A DNA stretch of 64,000 nucleotides from assembly GCF_009873495.1 (NCBI RefSeq), contig NZ_CP046703.1:1178001-1242000 (forward strand). The letters run 5' to 3'. Position numbers and translations under genes: made by a program. This stretch comes from Nostoc sp. ATCC 53789. GTDB lineage: Bacteria > Cyanobacteriota > Cyanobacteriia > Cyanobacteriales > Nostocaceae. How positions within the stretch are numbered: position 1 is the stretch's first letter; the number at the start of each line of letters is the position of its first letter. The notes under the pieces are model-generated. The model had not been told where the DNA came from, did no database searches, and saw only the letters and a list, made by a program, of their open reading frames with translations. Shown piece by piece: positions 45,432 to 53,435 of this stretch.

Positions 45432-46619
45432 ATGAAGATATTGGTATTGAGTTGGGAGTTTCCGCCAAGGATTGTTGGGGGAATTGCGCGACATGTAGCG
45501 GAATTGTACCCGGAACTGGTAAAGCTAGGGCATGAAGTCCACCTGATTACGGCGGAGTTTGGTCACGCATCGATGTATGAGGTGGTTGAAGGAGTAAAGG
45601 TACATCGGGTGCCAGTGGCACATAGTAACGATTTTTTCCACTGGGTAGTCAATCTCAACTTGAGTATGGGAGATCACGGTGGTAAGTTGATCTTGGAGGA
45701 AGGACCCTTTGATTTAATTCATGCCCACGATTGGTTAGTTGGAGATGCTGCGATCGCTCTCAAGCATAATTTTAAAATACCACTAATTGCCACAATTCAT
45801 GCTACAGAATACGGACGCTATAACGGTATTCACACAGATATCCAAGGCTATATAAATGGCAAAGAAACTTTACTAGCTTACAATGCTTGGCGGATTATTG
45901 TTTGTAGCGACTATATGCGCCAAGAGGTAGAACGAGCATTATACAGTCCTTGGGACAAAATCGATGTTATCTATAACGGTATCAGAGCCGAAAAGAAACA
46001 GCATCACGTAGATTTTCATGCGCTAGATTTTCGCCGCCAATTTGCTACAGACAACGAGAAAATCGTTTATTACCTCGGTCGCATGACATACGAAAAAGGT
46101 GTACCTATATTACTTAATGCCGCACCAAAAATCCTTTCGGAAATGGGAGGTAACGTTAAATTTGTCATCGTCGGTGGCGGCAATACTGACCATCTCAAGC
46201 GCCAAACCTGGGATTTGGGAATTTGGCATCATTGCTATTTTACAGGTTTTCTCTCTGATGATTACTTAGATAAATTCCAAACTGTTGCTGACTGTGCCGT
46301 TTTTCCTAGTCTTTACGAACCATTTGGAATTGTCGCTTTAGAAAGCTTTGCTTCTCGCGTGCCTGTAGTGGTTTCTGATACAGGTGGTTTTCCCGAAGTG
46401 GTGCAACATACCAAAACAGGCATTGTTACTTGGGTGAACAATTCCGACTCTTTAGCTTGGGGAATTTTGGAAGTGTTGAAAAATCCAGGTTATCGACAAT
46501 GGTTGGTGGATAACGCTTATGAGGATTTAGAGCGGCGTTTTAGCTGGCCGAAATTAGCTAGGCAAACTCAAGAAGTATATCAGCGAGTTGTGCAAGAGCG
46601 ATCGCAAATTTCCTGGTAA
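45432..46619 (+). CDS. GT4 family glycosyltransferase
   Basis: A 395-residue GT-B glycosyltransferase. The N-terminal domain has the glycine-rich acceptor loop SWEFPPRIVGGIARH and the HAHDWLVG motif. The C-terminal nucleotide-sugar domain has YLGRMTYEKGVPILLNA and the E-x7-E motif PFGIVALESFA. The sequence resembles archaeal/bacterial glycogen-synthase-like and maltose-phosphate-type GT4 proteins, but the donor and acceptor cannot be assigned. No membrane segment. It follows the diguanylate cyclase on the same strand, but a shared transcript is not obvious. Confidence 0.88.
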   Translation: MKILVLSWEFPPRIVGGIARHVAELYPELVKLGHEVHLITAEFGHASMYEVVEGVKVHRVPVAHSNDFFHWVVNLNLSMGDHGGKLILEEGPFDLIHAHDWLVGDAAIALKHNFKIPLIATIHATEYGRYNGIHTDIQGYINGKETLLAYNAWRIIVCSDYMRQEVERALYSPWDKIDVIYNGIRAEKKQHHVDFHALDFRRQFATDNEKIVYYLGRMTYEKGVPILLNAAPKILSEMGGNVKFVIVGGGNTDHLKRQTWDLGIWHHCYFTGFLSDDYLDKFQTVADCAVFPSLYEPFGIVALESFASRVPVVVSDTGGFPEVVQHTKTGIVTWVNNSDSLAWGILEVLKNPGYRQWLVDNAYEDLERRFSWPKLARQTQEVYQRVVQERSQISW

Positions 46620-46948
46620 GGGACTTCCATAGAAAGAAATTATCCAAATAAACAAACCACAGAGACACAGAGAACACAGAGGGAGAAGAGATAGAGAGAA
46701 TTATTTGCGTTAGTTTTGGGATATTGTTTTATTTGGAAGTTTCTAAGAGACTTTTCACAGCGGCGATTTCTTCAAGAAGTAAGATTTACGCCCAATAGAG
46801 CCTCAAACCTTTTGTAAAGGGGAGGGAACCGGATTTTTCATTTGCCTTTATTACTGCTCACGTCGCTGATATCTCAGTACTAAGGTGACTGAGCTTTACG
46901 CTTACCGCAAACCTTGTAACAATCGACATAATTACCTTTTATGGCTAA
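46620..46948. other. Non-coding gap
   Basis: Contains an ACCACAGAGACACAGAGAAC-type repeat at 46657-46685, the inverse of the CTCTGCG repeats near 5690. No gene is seen. Confidence 0.5.
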
Positions 46949-47755
46949 CTAATTGTGCTTTGAAGCGTCAGGCATAATTGCCTCCTGAAGATTTACGCCA
47001 CTGAGGTTAGCTCCCCTTATGTCGGCTCCTCTCAGGTTGGCTCCTCTAAGATTTGCCCCTGCCAAATTCGCGCCTCTCAGGTTAGTCCAACTCAAGTCAG
47101 CTTGACTCAAGTCAGCTTCACTTAAGTTAGCCCGCAACAGGTAAGCACCACTAAAGCGAGCCTTATTCAAATTAGCTTTGTATAAGTCAGTTTTATAAAG
47201 ATAAGCCCCCAATACTTCCGCTTCGTACAAACTTGCTTCGCTGAGGTCAGCCTCAATTAAGTTAGCTTCAATCAGGTTGGCAAAAGATAGATTTGCCCGT
47301 ATTAGCTTCGCTGCACCTAAATCGGCATCTCTCAAGTTAGCGTCTCTTAGGTCAGTTCCAATTAGATTAGCATGAGCGATCGCAGCGCCTCTCAGATTCG
47401 CCTCACTCAAATCGGCTCCAATCAAATTAGCCTGGCTCAAATCTGCCTGGGTAAGTATAGCACCACTCAAGTTAGCAACACTCAAGCTAGCATCACTCAA
47501 GTTAGCTTCAATGAGGAACGCTTTACTGAGGTTGGCACTACTGAGGTCAGCACCACTGAGGTTTGCTCGCACCAGTAAAGCATTACCTAAATCTACCTTT
47601 CTCAAATTTACCCCCTGGAGGTTTGCGCCTCTAAGGTTATGCCCTTGCAGATTTGCAGCACTGAGGTCTGGTTCAATCTGAGGATTTTTCTTTCTCCACT
47701 CAATCCATGTCACTGCACCTGCTTTCAGTAAAGCTAGATGCTCTCGATTTGCCAT
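46949..47755 (-). CDS. Pentapeptide-repeat protein
   Basis: About 268 residues from the ATG at 47755 (MANREHLALLKAGAV). This start leaves 10 bp to the upstream ccmP; a start at 47782 would overlap it. After a ~35-residue N-terminal segment with EWRKKNP, the protein is an almost unbroken run of A(N/D)LXX pentapeptides to the end (LSGADLSSANLSKAFL and similar). It should fold as a right-handed quadrilateral beta helix. Cytoplasmic; function of this class in cyanobacteria is mostly unknown. Closely linked to ccmP and probably cotranscribed. Confidence 0.92.
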   Translation of the reverse strand: MANREHLALLKAGAVTWIEWRKKNPQIEPDLSAANLQGHNLRGANLQGVNLRKVDLGNALLVRANLSGADLSSANLSKAFLIEANLSDASLSVANLSGAILTQADLSQANLIGADLSEANLRGAAIAHANLIGTDLRDANLRDADLGAAKLIRANLSFANLIEANLIEADLSEASLYEAEVLGAYLYKTDLYKANLNKARFSGAYLLRANLSEADLSQADLSWTNLRGANLAGANLRGANLRGADIRGANLSGVNLQEAIMPDASKHN

Positions 47756-47765
47756 TTTCTTTCCT

Positions 47766-48407
47766 TTACTCCTGACGACCACCTAGAGGATTTGCTCGGC
47801 CAGCTACATTTTCAATGGCCGTTAAAGCTCCCGCCGCACCTGCTAGAATATCCTGTTCTTGCCCACCTAAGTAAAGTCGTCCAAAGCTACCTACAGCTTG
47901 AACTTCAAGAATGTTAATCCTCGCCGCTTTCTCCGCTTCATTGGCAGCGAGTGCGGCGTAAGCAGCAGGTTCCACTTCTAATACATATAGTGTTTGTCCT
48001 GCTAGTAGTAGCTGTCCCCGGCGCGTGCGATTAATCAGTTGTGTTTGATAAGCATCGATGTTGCGGATAATCTGACTAGAAATAACACGCGGTTTCAGAC
48101 ATTCCTCTCTTTTGACTCCTAGTGCCGCCAAAATTGCTTGACCAGCAGCTCGCGTTTCCCCTTGGGAGCTAGAATGAACTTCCAATAGTCCGTATAGTCG
48201 TTCAACTACCTGTACTCCCGGACGGACAGAAGCAGATTTCAGGGCTATATCCGTAATCTTATTAATTTCGATACCAGGAGAGATTTCAATCCACAGTGAT
48301 GTATCCCCTGGTAATGGTAAGAAGCCTTGGGCTACTGTTCCCATATATGCTGCATGTTGAGGTTGCAGGTTGTCGAGAAATACGAAACTGCGTAGTTCTA
48401 TTCCCAA
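47766..48407 (-). CDS. ccmP: Carboxysome shell protein CcmP (tandem BMC domain)
   Basis: A 213-residue protein, the length of CcmP, with two permuted bacterial-microcompartment (BMC) domains in tandem. The first is residues ~1-110 ([37 protein letters not shown]). The second is ~115-205 ([48 protein letters not shown]). CcmP forms stacked trimers in the beta-carboxysome shell with a large gated pore for sugar-phosphate passage. Unlinked to the main ccmKLMNO operon, as is usual for ccmP. Identification is by sequence recall and length, not alignment. Confidence 0.85.
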   Translation of the reverse strand: MGIELRSFVFLDNLQPQHAAYMGTVAQGFLPLPGDTSLWIEISPGIEINKITDIALKSASVRPGVQVVERLYGLLEVHSSSQGETRAAGQAILAALGVKREECLKPRVISSQIIRNIDAYQTQLINRTRRGQLLLAGQTLYVLEVEPAAYAALAANEAEKAARINILEVQAVGSFGRLYLGGQEQDILAGAAGALTAIENVAGRANPLGGRQE

Positions 48408-48691
48408 GATTTTGCTCTCCAGTCATAAGGGTAAAAGTTATCTATTGCAATATAGAAGTGCTTAACTTGGGTAATTTTTGCCACAAGTGAAGCATGAAAA
48501 AATACAAAGTAGAAAAATTTTGCTGTCGATAAATTTTACACCTGAGAAGTATTCTGGCAGTAAAAACCACCTTGATAATTGTACAAGCTTTATTACGCAC
48601 AAATCGCTGGCTGCAATGCCTAAATCGGGCAATGCTTGTTTTGATTTACCGATCGAGTTAATGTGACAAAAAAAGTCTTTAGCTAAACTGA

Positions 48692-48722
48692 AGCGGGAAA
48701 AGTTCAGTGAACTTTTCCCGCT
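48692..48722. repeat. Perfect 15-bp inverted repeat
   Basis: AGCGGGAAAAGTTCA (48692-48706) and TGAACTTTTCCCGCT (48708-48722) are exact complements around one base. It would form a very stable hairpin in RNA. No T-run follows on the plus strand; in the minus direction a run of T occurs ~20 bp beyond (48668-48674). Terminator, operator or repeat are all possible. Confidence 0.75.
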
Positions 48723-48770
48723 ATCTTCAAAATACTGCCAAAACCGCAGCCAATTAAATTGACAATGCTA

Positions 48771-48894
48771 CTACTTGTCTATCGCATTAGTTATGAGTTG
48801 TAAATACGTTTGTAGTGAGGACTTTAGTCCTCAAATATTCAAGCACTAAAGTCCTCACTACAAACCTATCAAAACTTTTGCGATAGACAACTAG
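48771..48894. mobile_element. MITE-like element, family A copy 2
   Basis: 124 bp with termini CTACTTGTCTATCGCA / TGCGATAGACAACTAG (one mismatch). The interior stem is GTAGTGAGGACTTTAGTCCTC...AGTCCTCACTAC. Same length, same GTCTATCGCATTA terminus and same GTAGTGAG core as the copy at 7452-7575. No coding frame. Confidence 0.85.
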
Positions 48895-49017
48895 ATTTGT
48901 TTTTCTGCGTTTAATAGAAAAACAAATCTATTTGTTTAGGGACTTCCAAAAAATAAATTATCCCAAATTATTTGTATGTACGCACAGTTGTGCTATTTGG
49001 AGATGGGATGTTTTCCC

Positions 49018-49215
49018 TTATTCTGACTCTGCCAGTATCCATCTGGAGTAAGCATCTTCGAGAAATCTGCTTTGACGACGAGTTCCTTTATGCTTGCTCA
49101 CTCTGACTTTGAGGGTGGTTATGTACACTCCATCCATTACCTCATGCCCATAACCGAAAACTTGACCAATTTGCCCTGTTCTTTGATGCAAAGCATAATC
49201 CCCGATATGCAACAT
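49018..49215 (-). CDS. Conserved small hypothetical protein
   Basis: A 65-residue basic protein starting MLHIGDYALHQRTGQIGQVF. The composition and the beta-rich KOW-like beginning (GQIGQVFGYGHEVMDGVY) look like a real small protein, possibly a short SH3-like barrel. The ATG is followed by coding-like codon use, and the frame ends cleanly. I do not recognise a named family. It lies ~100 bp downstream of the GT4 gene on the same strand and could be on the same transcript. Confidence 0.6.
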   Translation of the reverse strand: MLHIGDYALHQRTGQIGQVFGYGHEVMDGVYITTLKVRVSKHKGTRRQSRFLEDAYSRWILAESE

Positions 49216-49319
49216 AATTCTGACTTCCTAATTAACTAGGTTGAGTAGTTTGTCGTTGGCTATTTGGGCGCGGCAAAATCACTTTGATGATATTAGTTCC
49301 GCGCACAAAGCTGTAAAAA

Positions 49320-50591
49320 TTAAGCTGCAATTCGGAGTTGGGTATTGGGTGCAGTTTGAGCCAACAAACGAGTGTAAAGCTGAGTCAGTCGGAATCCGAC
49401 ACTGTACCAACTAAAGGCGATTTCTGTCCGTTGTCGAGCCGCTTCACCTAATTGGTCTCGCCAAGCTGGGTTGACAAGAATGCGGTCTATAGCAGCAGCA
49501 AAAGCTACTTCATCTTTAGGAGGCACAAGTAATCCTGTTACTTCTGGTACAACAGTAAACTGTAGCCCGCCAACATCACTAGCTACGACTGGTGTCTGAC
49601 TAGCCATTGCCTCAATAGCAACTAAACCAAAAGGTTCATAGTGGCTAGGGACTACGCAGACATCAGCGGCGGCGTAGTAGAAGGGGAGGGCGGTTTCATC
49701 TAGGCGACCAGCAAAGGTTGTACAATTTTCTAATCCGAGTTCAGTCACGATGCTAGCAATGCGATCGCGTTCTATTCCATCACTCTGACCGGGACGGCTA
49801 CCACCACCAATCACTAACTGAAGGTTAGCTTCACCTCTTAAACTAGACTTGGCAACGGCTCTTACCAAGGTTTCAATTCCTTTACGGCGGTCAAAGCGAC
49901 CAACATAGAGAACTATTTTGGCATCTGGGGCAATTCCCAACTTTTCCCGCGCCGCAGTTCGCTGAATTCCCCCAAATTTGTCAGTATCAGTGCCACAGGG
50001 AATCATTTCAATGTTTCCCTTGCTGGAAACGAGTACCCGCATGTGTTTCTGTTCTTGCGGACTAGTTGCAACTACACAGTCTATAGTTTCCAAGCAGGCT
50101 TTTTCTACAGCTAATCGCTGGGCTGCAATTACAGGAACATCACCAATACTTCTGTATTTAACGGCTCCTAAAGAGTGGTAAGTATGTACCTGAATCAGGG
50201 GTTGCTGCTTTTTCAATTCCATACCCACCCAAGATGATAACCAGTAGTTGGTATGAATGAGGGAGTAATGGAACCCTTGGCGCTGCTGGAATTGCTGAAA
50301 TTCTTCTATGAATTCAGGTAGATGCTGGAACAAGTTATCTCGCCCGATAAACTCAGCTGGGCCAGCTTTTAACCGAATAGTACGACAGTTTGGGCTATGT
50401 TGAGCGATCGCAGCTTGTTCAGGATTACTACGACGAGTGAACATATCCACTTGCCAACCTTGCTGGGCTAAGGCATAACCTACTTGACGCACATAAACAT
50501 TTTGACCCCCAGCTTCTTCTTGACCAATTTCAACCGCCGGGTCGCCATCAACAGAAATTAGGGCAATGCGATGTTTCTTATTCTGGAACAT
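49320..50591 (-). CDS. GT4 glycosyltransferase, sucrose-phosphate-synthase-like
   Basis: A 423-residue GT-B enzyme. The N-terminal loop EEAGGQNVYVRQVGYALAQQ is the nucleotide-sugar/acceptor loop shared by sucrose-phosphate synthases and sucrose synthases. Next come HTNYWLSSWVGMEL and HTYHSLGAVK. The C-terminal domain has YVGRFDRRKGIETLV and the E-x7-E motif HYEPFGLVAIEAMAS. Minimal single-domain SPSs of about this size exist in Anabaena, so sucrose phosphate synthesis is a reasonable call; another glycosyl transfer is possible. Its ~155-nt leader after a ydaO-type riboswitch suggests c-di-AMP control, in line with sucrose as an osmolyte. Confidence 0.75.
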   Translation of the reverse strand: MFQNKKHRIALISVDGDPAVEIGQEEAGGQNVYVRQVGYALAQQGWQVDMFTRRSNPEQAAIAQHSPNCRTIRLKAGPAEFIGRDNLFQHLPEFIEEFQQFQQRQGFHYSLIHTNYWLSSWVGMELKKQQPLIQVHTYHSLGAVKYRSIGDVPVIAAQRLAVEKACLETIDCVVATSPQEQKHMRVLVSSKGNIEMIPCGTDTDKFGGIQRTAAREKLGIAPDAKIVLYVGRFDRRKGIETLVRAVAKSSLRGEANLQLVIGGGSRPGQSDGIERDRIASIVTELGLENCTTFAGRLDETALPFYYAAADVCVVPSHYEPFGLVAIEAMASQTPVVASDVGGLQFTVVPEVTGLLVPPKDEVAFAAAIDRILVNPAWRDQLGEAARQRTEIAFSWYSVGFRLTQLYTRLLAQTAPNTQLRIAA

Positions 50592-50699
50592 AGCTGATTT
50601 TCACCTCAAGGTAAATAATCCTGCCTCAAACGCCAGAAATCAAGATATTATTATCCTCTCTCAAGGCCGAGGGCAGGCACAACGAACCGCAAAGTTACC

Positions 50700-50746
50700 A
50701 GCCAAAGGACACTGACGAGAACAAGGCATTACTTGTTAAGAATGCT
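50700..50746 (-). promoter_or_regulatory. Hairpin after the riboswitch, candidate expression platform
   Basis: On the minus strand ACGAG (50746 side) pairs with CTCGT, and GCATT with AATGC inside it, giving an interrupted stem of 10 or more base pairs. It lies between the aptamer and the gene. Not followed by a U-run, so the control mechanism is unclear. Confidence 0.45.
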
Positions 50747-50930
50747 GCTCGTTCAGTCTCTTCTCAATGCCGACGAAGTTAGCTGACGGGCTAGGACTGA
50801 GAGATGTCCTTCTTAAGAAAGTTATGAGTTGTGAGTTTAGTAACTTTTAACTCCTCACTATTAACTATTAACTTTCTTCAAAATACGCCCCAGGTTTGGT
50901 TCCTCCGCTCCGGTTTACCCTTTACAAATG
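50745..50930 (-). ncRNA. ydaO-yuaA-type (c-di-AMP) riboswitch
   Basis: Read on the minus strand, the 5' part AAACCGGAGCGGAGGAACC (50917-50899), followed by CTGGGGCGTATT, matches the CCG...CGGAGGAACC...TGGGG block of ydaO aptamers. The 3' part CCCGTCAGCTAACTTCG (50789-50773), followed by TCGGCATTGAGAAGAGAC, matches the invariant CCGACAGCTAACTCCGGAGGC and GAAGGAG region. Between them a long imperfect stem (AAGAAAGTTA / TAACTTTCTT) occupies the variable helix. ydaO RNAs bind c-di-AMP and usually switch genes off. Recognised from memory of the aptamer consensus, not from a covariance search. Confidence 0.8.
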
Positions 50931-51370
50931 TTTGTTGGGAATATAGTGGATTAGGCAGACTGATTTATTTTTCTTTAAGATTTTATAACCTTTAGTCATC
51001 AACTATGTCAACAGTATGAACAAAAAAATGGTGATGCTAATCACTTCAAAGCGCGTTGTAACTAGCTTTGAAGAATCAAACTGTAGGGGAAAGTTAGTGT
51101 TGTTGAGAAGCTCTCAAAAAGACACTTACTGATGTTGATTGCTACATTTTCTTTAATTTCTGGAAATGAAATAATCTTGATAGTTTCAAAGATTTAAATA
51201 TAGCAATGGCGTACTATTTTGCTAAACCAAGCATCCGACCAGGAAACCAGCAATGTTAAAATATCAAGTTGAGCCAACAGTTTGATACTTCAGGATCGTT
51301 TTTAATCCATTAGTACTTAGTTAGGATATCAAAGTATTAGATTTAAAAGTAACTTTTTTGAATCCTCTGA
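50931..51370. other. Promoter-side gap of the riboswitch gene
   Basis: AT-rich, no gene seen. The promoter of the riboswitch-controlled transcript should lie in the first ~80 bp above 50930; I see no box I would commit to. Confidence 0.4.
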
Positions 51371-51755
51371 CTAAAGATTTAAGTAATTACCATCAAAGTG
51401 TTGGCTAGTTTTCCCCAAAACAGCATTATTTTCTAAAAAAGGAACTGGGCTGTTACTGGCACTTTTGACAGGAAAGCCAACATTAATTGTATTGCTAAAA
51501 TCACCAGTATCACCGAGATAATGTCCCGTTGCGATCGCAGAAGCATTAGCGGTAGTAAAAGTAGGAAACAACCAATGACTATTGACAAAACTTACACCCT
51601 GTTGGCGAATTTCATGAAGATTAGGGGTTTCAACTAGCATTAACTTTACTAGATCGCAATCCATTGGTAATAAAAACTATTACATTGTATTGAGATATTG
51701 TCTTAGCAAACCCTGAAACTGTCAATACAGTAACAAGTGTCACTGTATCTATTAT
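51371..51755 (-). pseudogene. Broken alkaline phosphatase / type I phosphodiesterase family gene (N-terminal part)
   Basis: A 97-codon frame (51371-51664) reads ETPNLHEIRQQGVSFVNSHW, then LFPTFTTANASAIATGHYLG and DTGDFSNTI, the substrate-binding start of this phosphatase superfamily. Upstream, in another frame, are NVIVFITNGLRSSKVNAS (the metal-site DG region, with Asn in place of the usual Asp) and a hydrophobic signal-like stretch (VTLVTVLTVSGFA). A frameshift lies near 51640-51650, and the frame stops after GNYLNL while family members continue for hundreds of residues. Clearly a decayed, secreted-enzyme gene. Confidence 0.8.
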
Positions 51756-52116
51756 CAAAAAAGTCTTATATATGCTTAAGTAAAATCATCTATTTACATC
51801 TCCAAATACATTTATTTCCAGCTTTTTGGGGTTTTAGTATTTAATTAAAAAATGTATAAAATTTTATCGTATTTTAACTAGAATACCAATTTTTTCATAC
51901 CAGAATAAATTTGGATAGCTGCTTGATCTTCAGTCAATTGAATTTGGCAATATCAATATTTATACTGGCTATGAAGATATCAACTCCTTGAAGTCTTATA
52001 AGTAAACTTTATTGAATAATCGGAATATCTCTCTTCCATAAATGGTTTGAGAGCTAGAAACATTTACTATGTTATTGAGCCGAGTATCTCAGTTTTGGGA
52101 AAATATCTTTTAAAGA
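51756..52116. other. AT-rich non-coding gap
   Basis: Nothing recognisable. Probably part of the decayed zone around 51.4-52.4 kb. Confidence 0.4.
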
Positions 52117-52350
52117 ATCCGAAAAGCAGCAACATCAGTTGAATGGTTTACTGATATTTTGAAAAGACCGCCTCAAGAATTTATTGAAAATTTAGACGGT
52201 GGGCATTTAAAACCTTTAGGTATTCAATTAGGTAATACTGTCATTAATTTTTTTGACAAACCTTTAATTGAGTCACTTCAAGATCGAAATAGAGGCTTTG
52301 AGCATCATGTAATTGAATTACTTGAGGAACTGAAAAAAATATCAAACTAA
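52117..52350 (+). pseudogene. Fragment of an unrecognised gene
   Basis: An open stretch without ATG, after a TAA near 52114, reads RKAATSVEWFTDILKRPPQE, continues FIENLDGGHLKPLGIQLGNT and ends ELLEELKKISN. Codon use looks genuine and the C-terminus looks natural, but the start is missing. A TTG at 52159 is the only internal start. I read it as the tail of a decayed gene; family not identified. Confidence 0.4.
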
Positions 52351-52406
52351 TGAGCATTGGGCATTGGGTAAAAGTTTTAATTCCCAATTCCCAATTCCCA
52401 ATTTTT

Positions 52407-53381
52407 TTATAACAATCCCAATTCTTCTGGAAAGCCCAGCATGATGTTTAGGTTTTGGATTGCGGCTCCTGATGCGCCTTTGCCCAAGTTGTCGAGACGA
52501 GCAACTAGCAATGCTTCTTTGGTGGTGTCATTGGCGAATACAAAAACCTGAACAATATTAGTGCCGTTCACTGCAATCGCATCCAAAAATATTCCGTCTC
52601 GCAGCAGAGTAGAATCTTGGAATGGAGCAACCTGCACAAATTTTTCACCTTGGTAGTAATCAGCGATCGCTTCATAGATTACCTCACCTGATGGTGGATT
52701 ATCCAAAGTTCCTAACGGCAAAGGCACTTGAACTAGCATCCCTTGCTCAAAATCCCCTACTGAAGGTACAAATAGTGGCGGCGATGCTAACCCTGAATAA
52801 TAATGCATTTCCTTGACATGCTTATGTCCAAACTGCAAACCGTAGATTCCATAAGGATATAGTGACTCGCCCCCGGCTTGCTGTTCATGGAAGGTATGGT
52901 ATTGTTTGATAAGATTCTTTCCGCCACCTGAGTAACCTGATACTGCATTCACGGTGATGGGAAAATTATTTTTTAAAAGTCCCTTAGCAATCAACGGACG
53001 GATACAGGCTAAAAATCCTGTGGGATAACAGCCTGGATTGCTGACAAACTGGGCGTTGGCGATTTTGTCTCTCTGCCCTGGATTGAGTTCGGGGAACCCA
53101 TATACCCAGCCATTAGCTGTGCGATGGGCACTACTAGCATCAAGGATTTTAACCGTAGTACTACTTACTAAGCTAACAGCTTCGCGGGCTGCATCATCAG
53201 GTAGGCAGAGAATAATAACATCAACGGCATTGATTAGTTTAGCTCGCTCATTTGCATCTTTACGTTTAGATGCCTCAATGCTAACTAACTCGATATCATC
53301 CCGTTGATTAAGACGTGAATAAATTTGTAAGCCTGTGGTTCCTGATTCGCCATCAATGAAAATCTTAGGTTTAGTAATCAT
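52407..53381 (-). CDS. argC: N-acetyl-gamma-glutamyl-phosphate reductase, type 2
   Basis: About 324 residues from the ATG at 53381 (MITKPKIFIDGESGTTG); an in-frame ATG at 53435 adds an unconserved leader. NADPH-binding loop DGESGTTGLQI, catalytic Cys in FVSNPGCYPTGF, and HKHVKEMHYY near the active-site His. It catalyses the third step of arginine synthesis. The short (~310-325 aa) type with GESGTTGLQ is the type 2 form; cyanobacteria commonly have the longer type 1, so a second argC may exist elsewhere. A CCCAATTCCCAATTCCC run lies just beyond the stop. Confidence 0.9.
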   Translation of the reverse strand: MITKPKIFIDGESGTTGLQIYSRLNQRDDIELVSIEASKRKDANERAKLINAVDVIILCLPDDAAREAVSLVSSTTVKILDASSAHRTANGWVYGFPELNPGQRDKIANAQFVSNPGCYPTGFLACIRPLIAKGLLKNNFPITVNAVSGYSGGGKNLIKQYHTFHEQQAGGESLYPYGIYGLQFGHKHVKEMHYYSGLASPPLFVPSVGDFEQGMLVQVPLPLGTLDNPPSGEVIYEAIADYYQGEKFVQVAPFQDSTLLRDGIFLDAIAVNGTNIVQVFVFANDTTKEALLVARLDNLGKGASGAAIQNLNIMLGFPEELGLL

Positions 53382-53435
53382 GCGGGGAGTATCCTTAGAT
53401 GTCAGTAGTATTTTAAAACAGCTATTAGTTATCAA

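Larger units (their letters stand above)
48408..49017. other. Gap with palindrome and MITE-like element
   Basis: No credible gene. A 62-codon frame at 48478-48666 (plus strand) lacks homology and a ribosome site. Holds a strong palindrome (48692-48722) and family A copy 2 (48771-48894). Confidence 0.6.

Noticed and set aside
47372..47578. Ser/Gln/Thr-rich plus-strand frame
   Set aside because: Antisense of the pentapeptide repeats.
48478..48666. 62-codon plus-strand frame
   Set aside because: No homology, no ribosome site, unlikely composition; judged chance.
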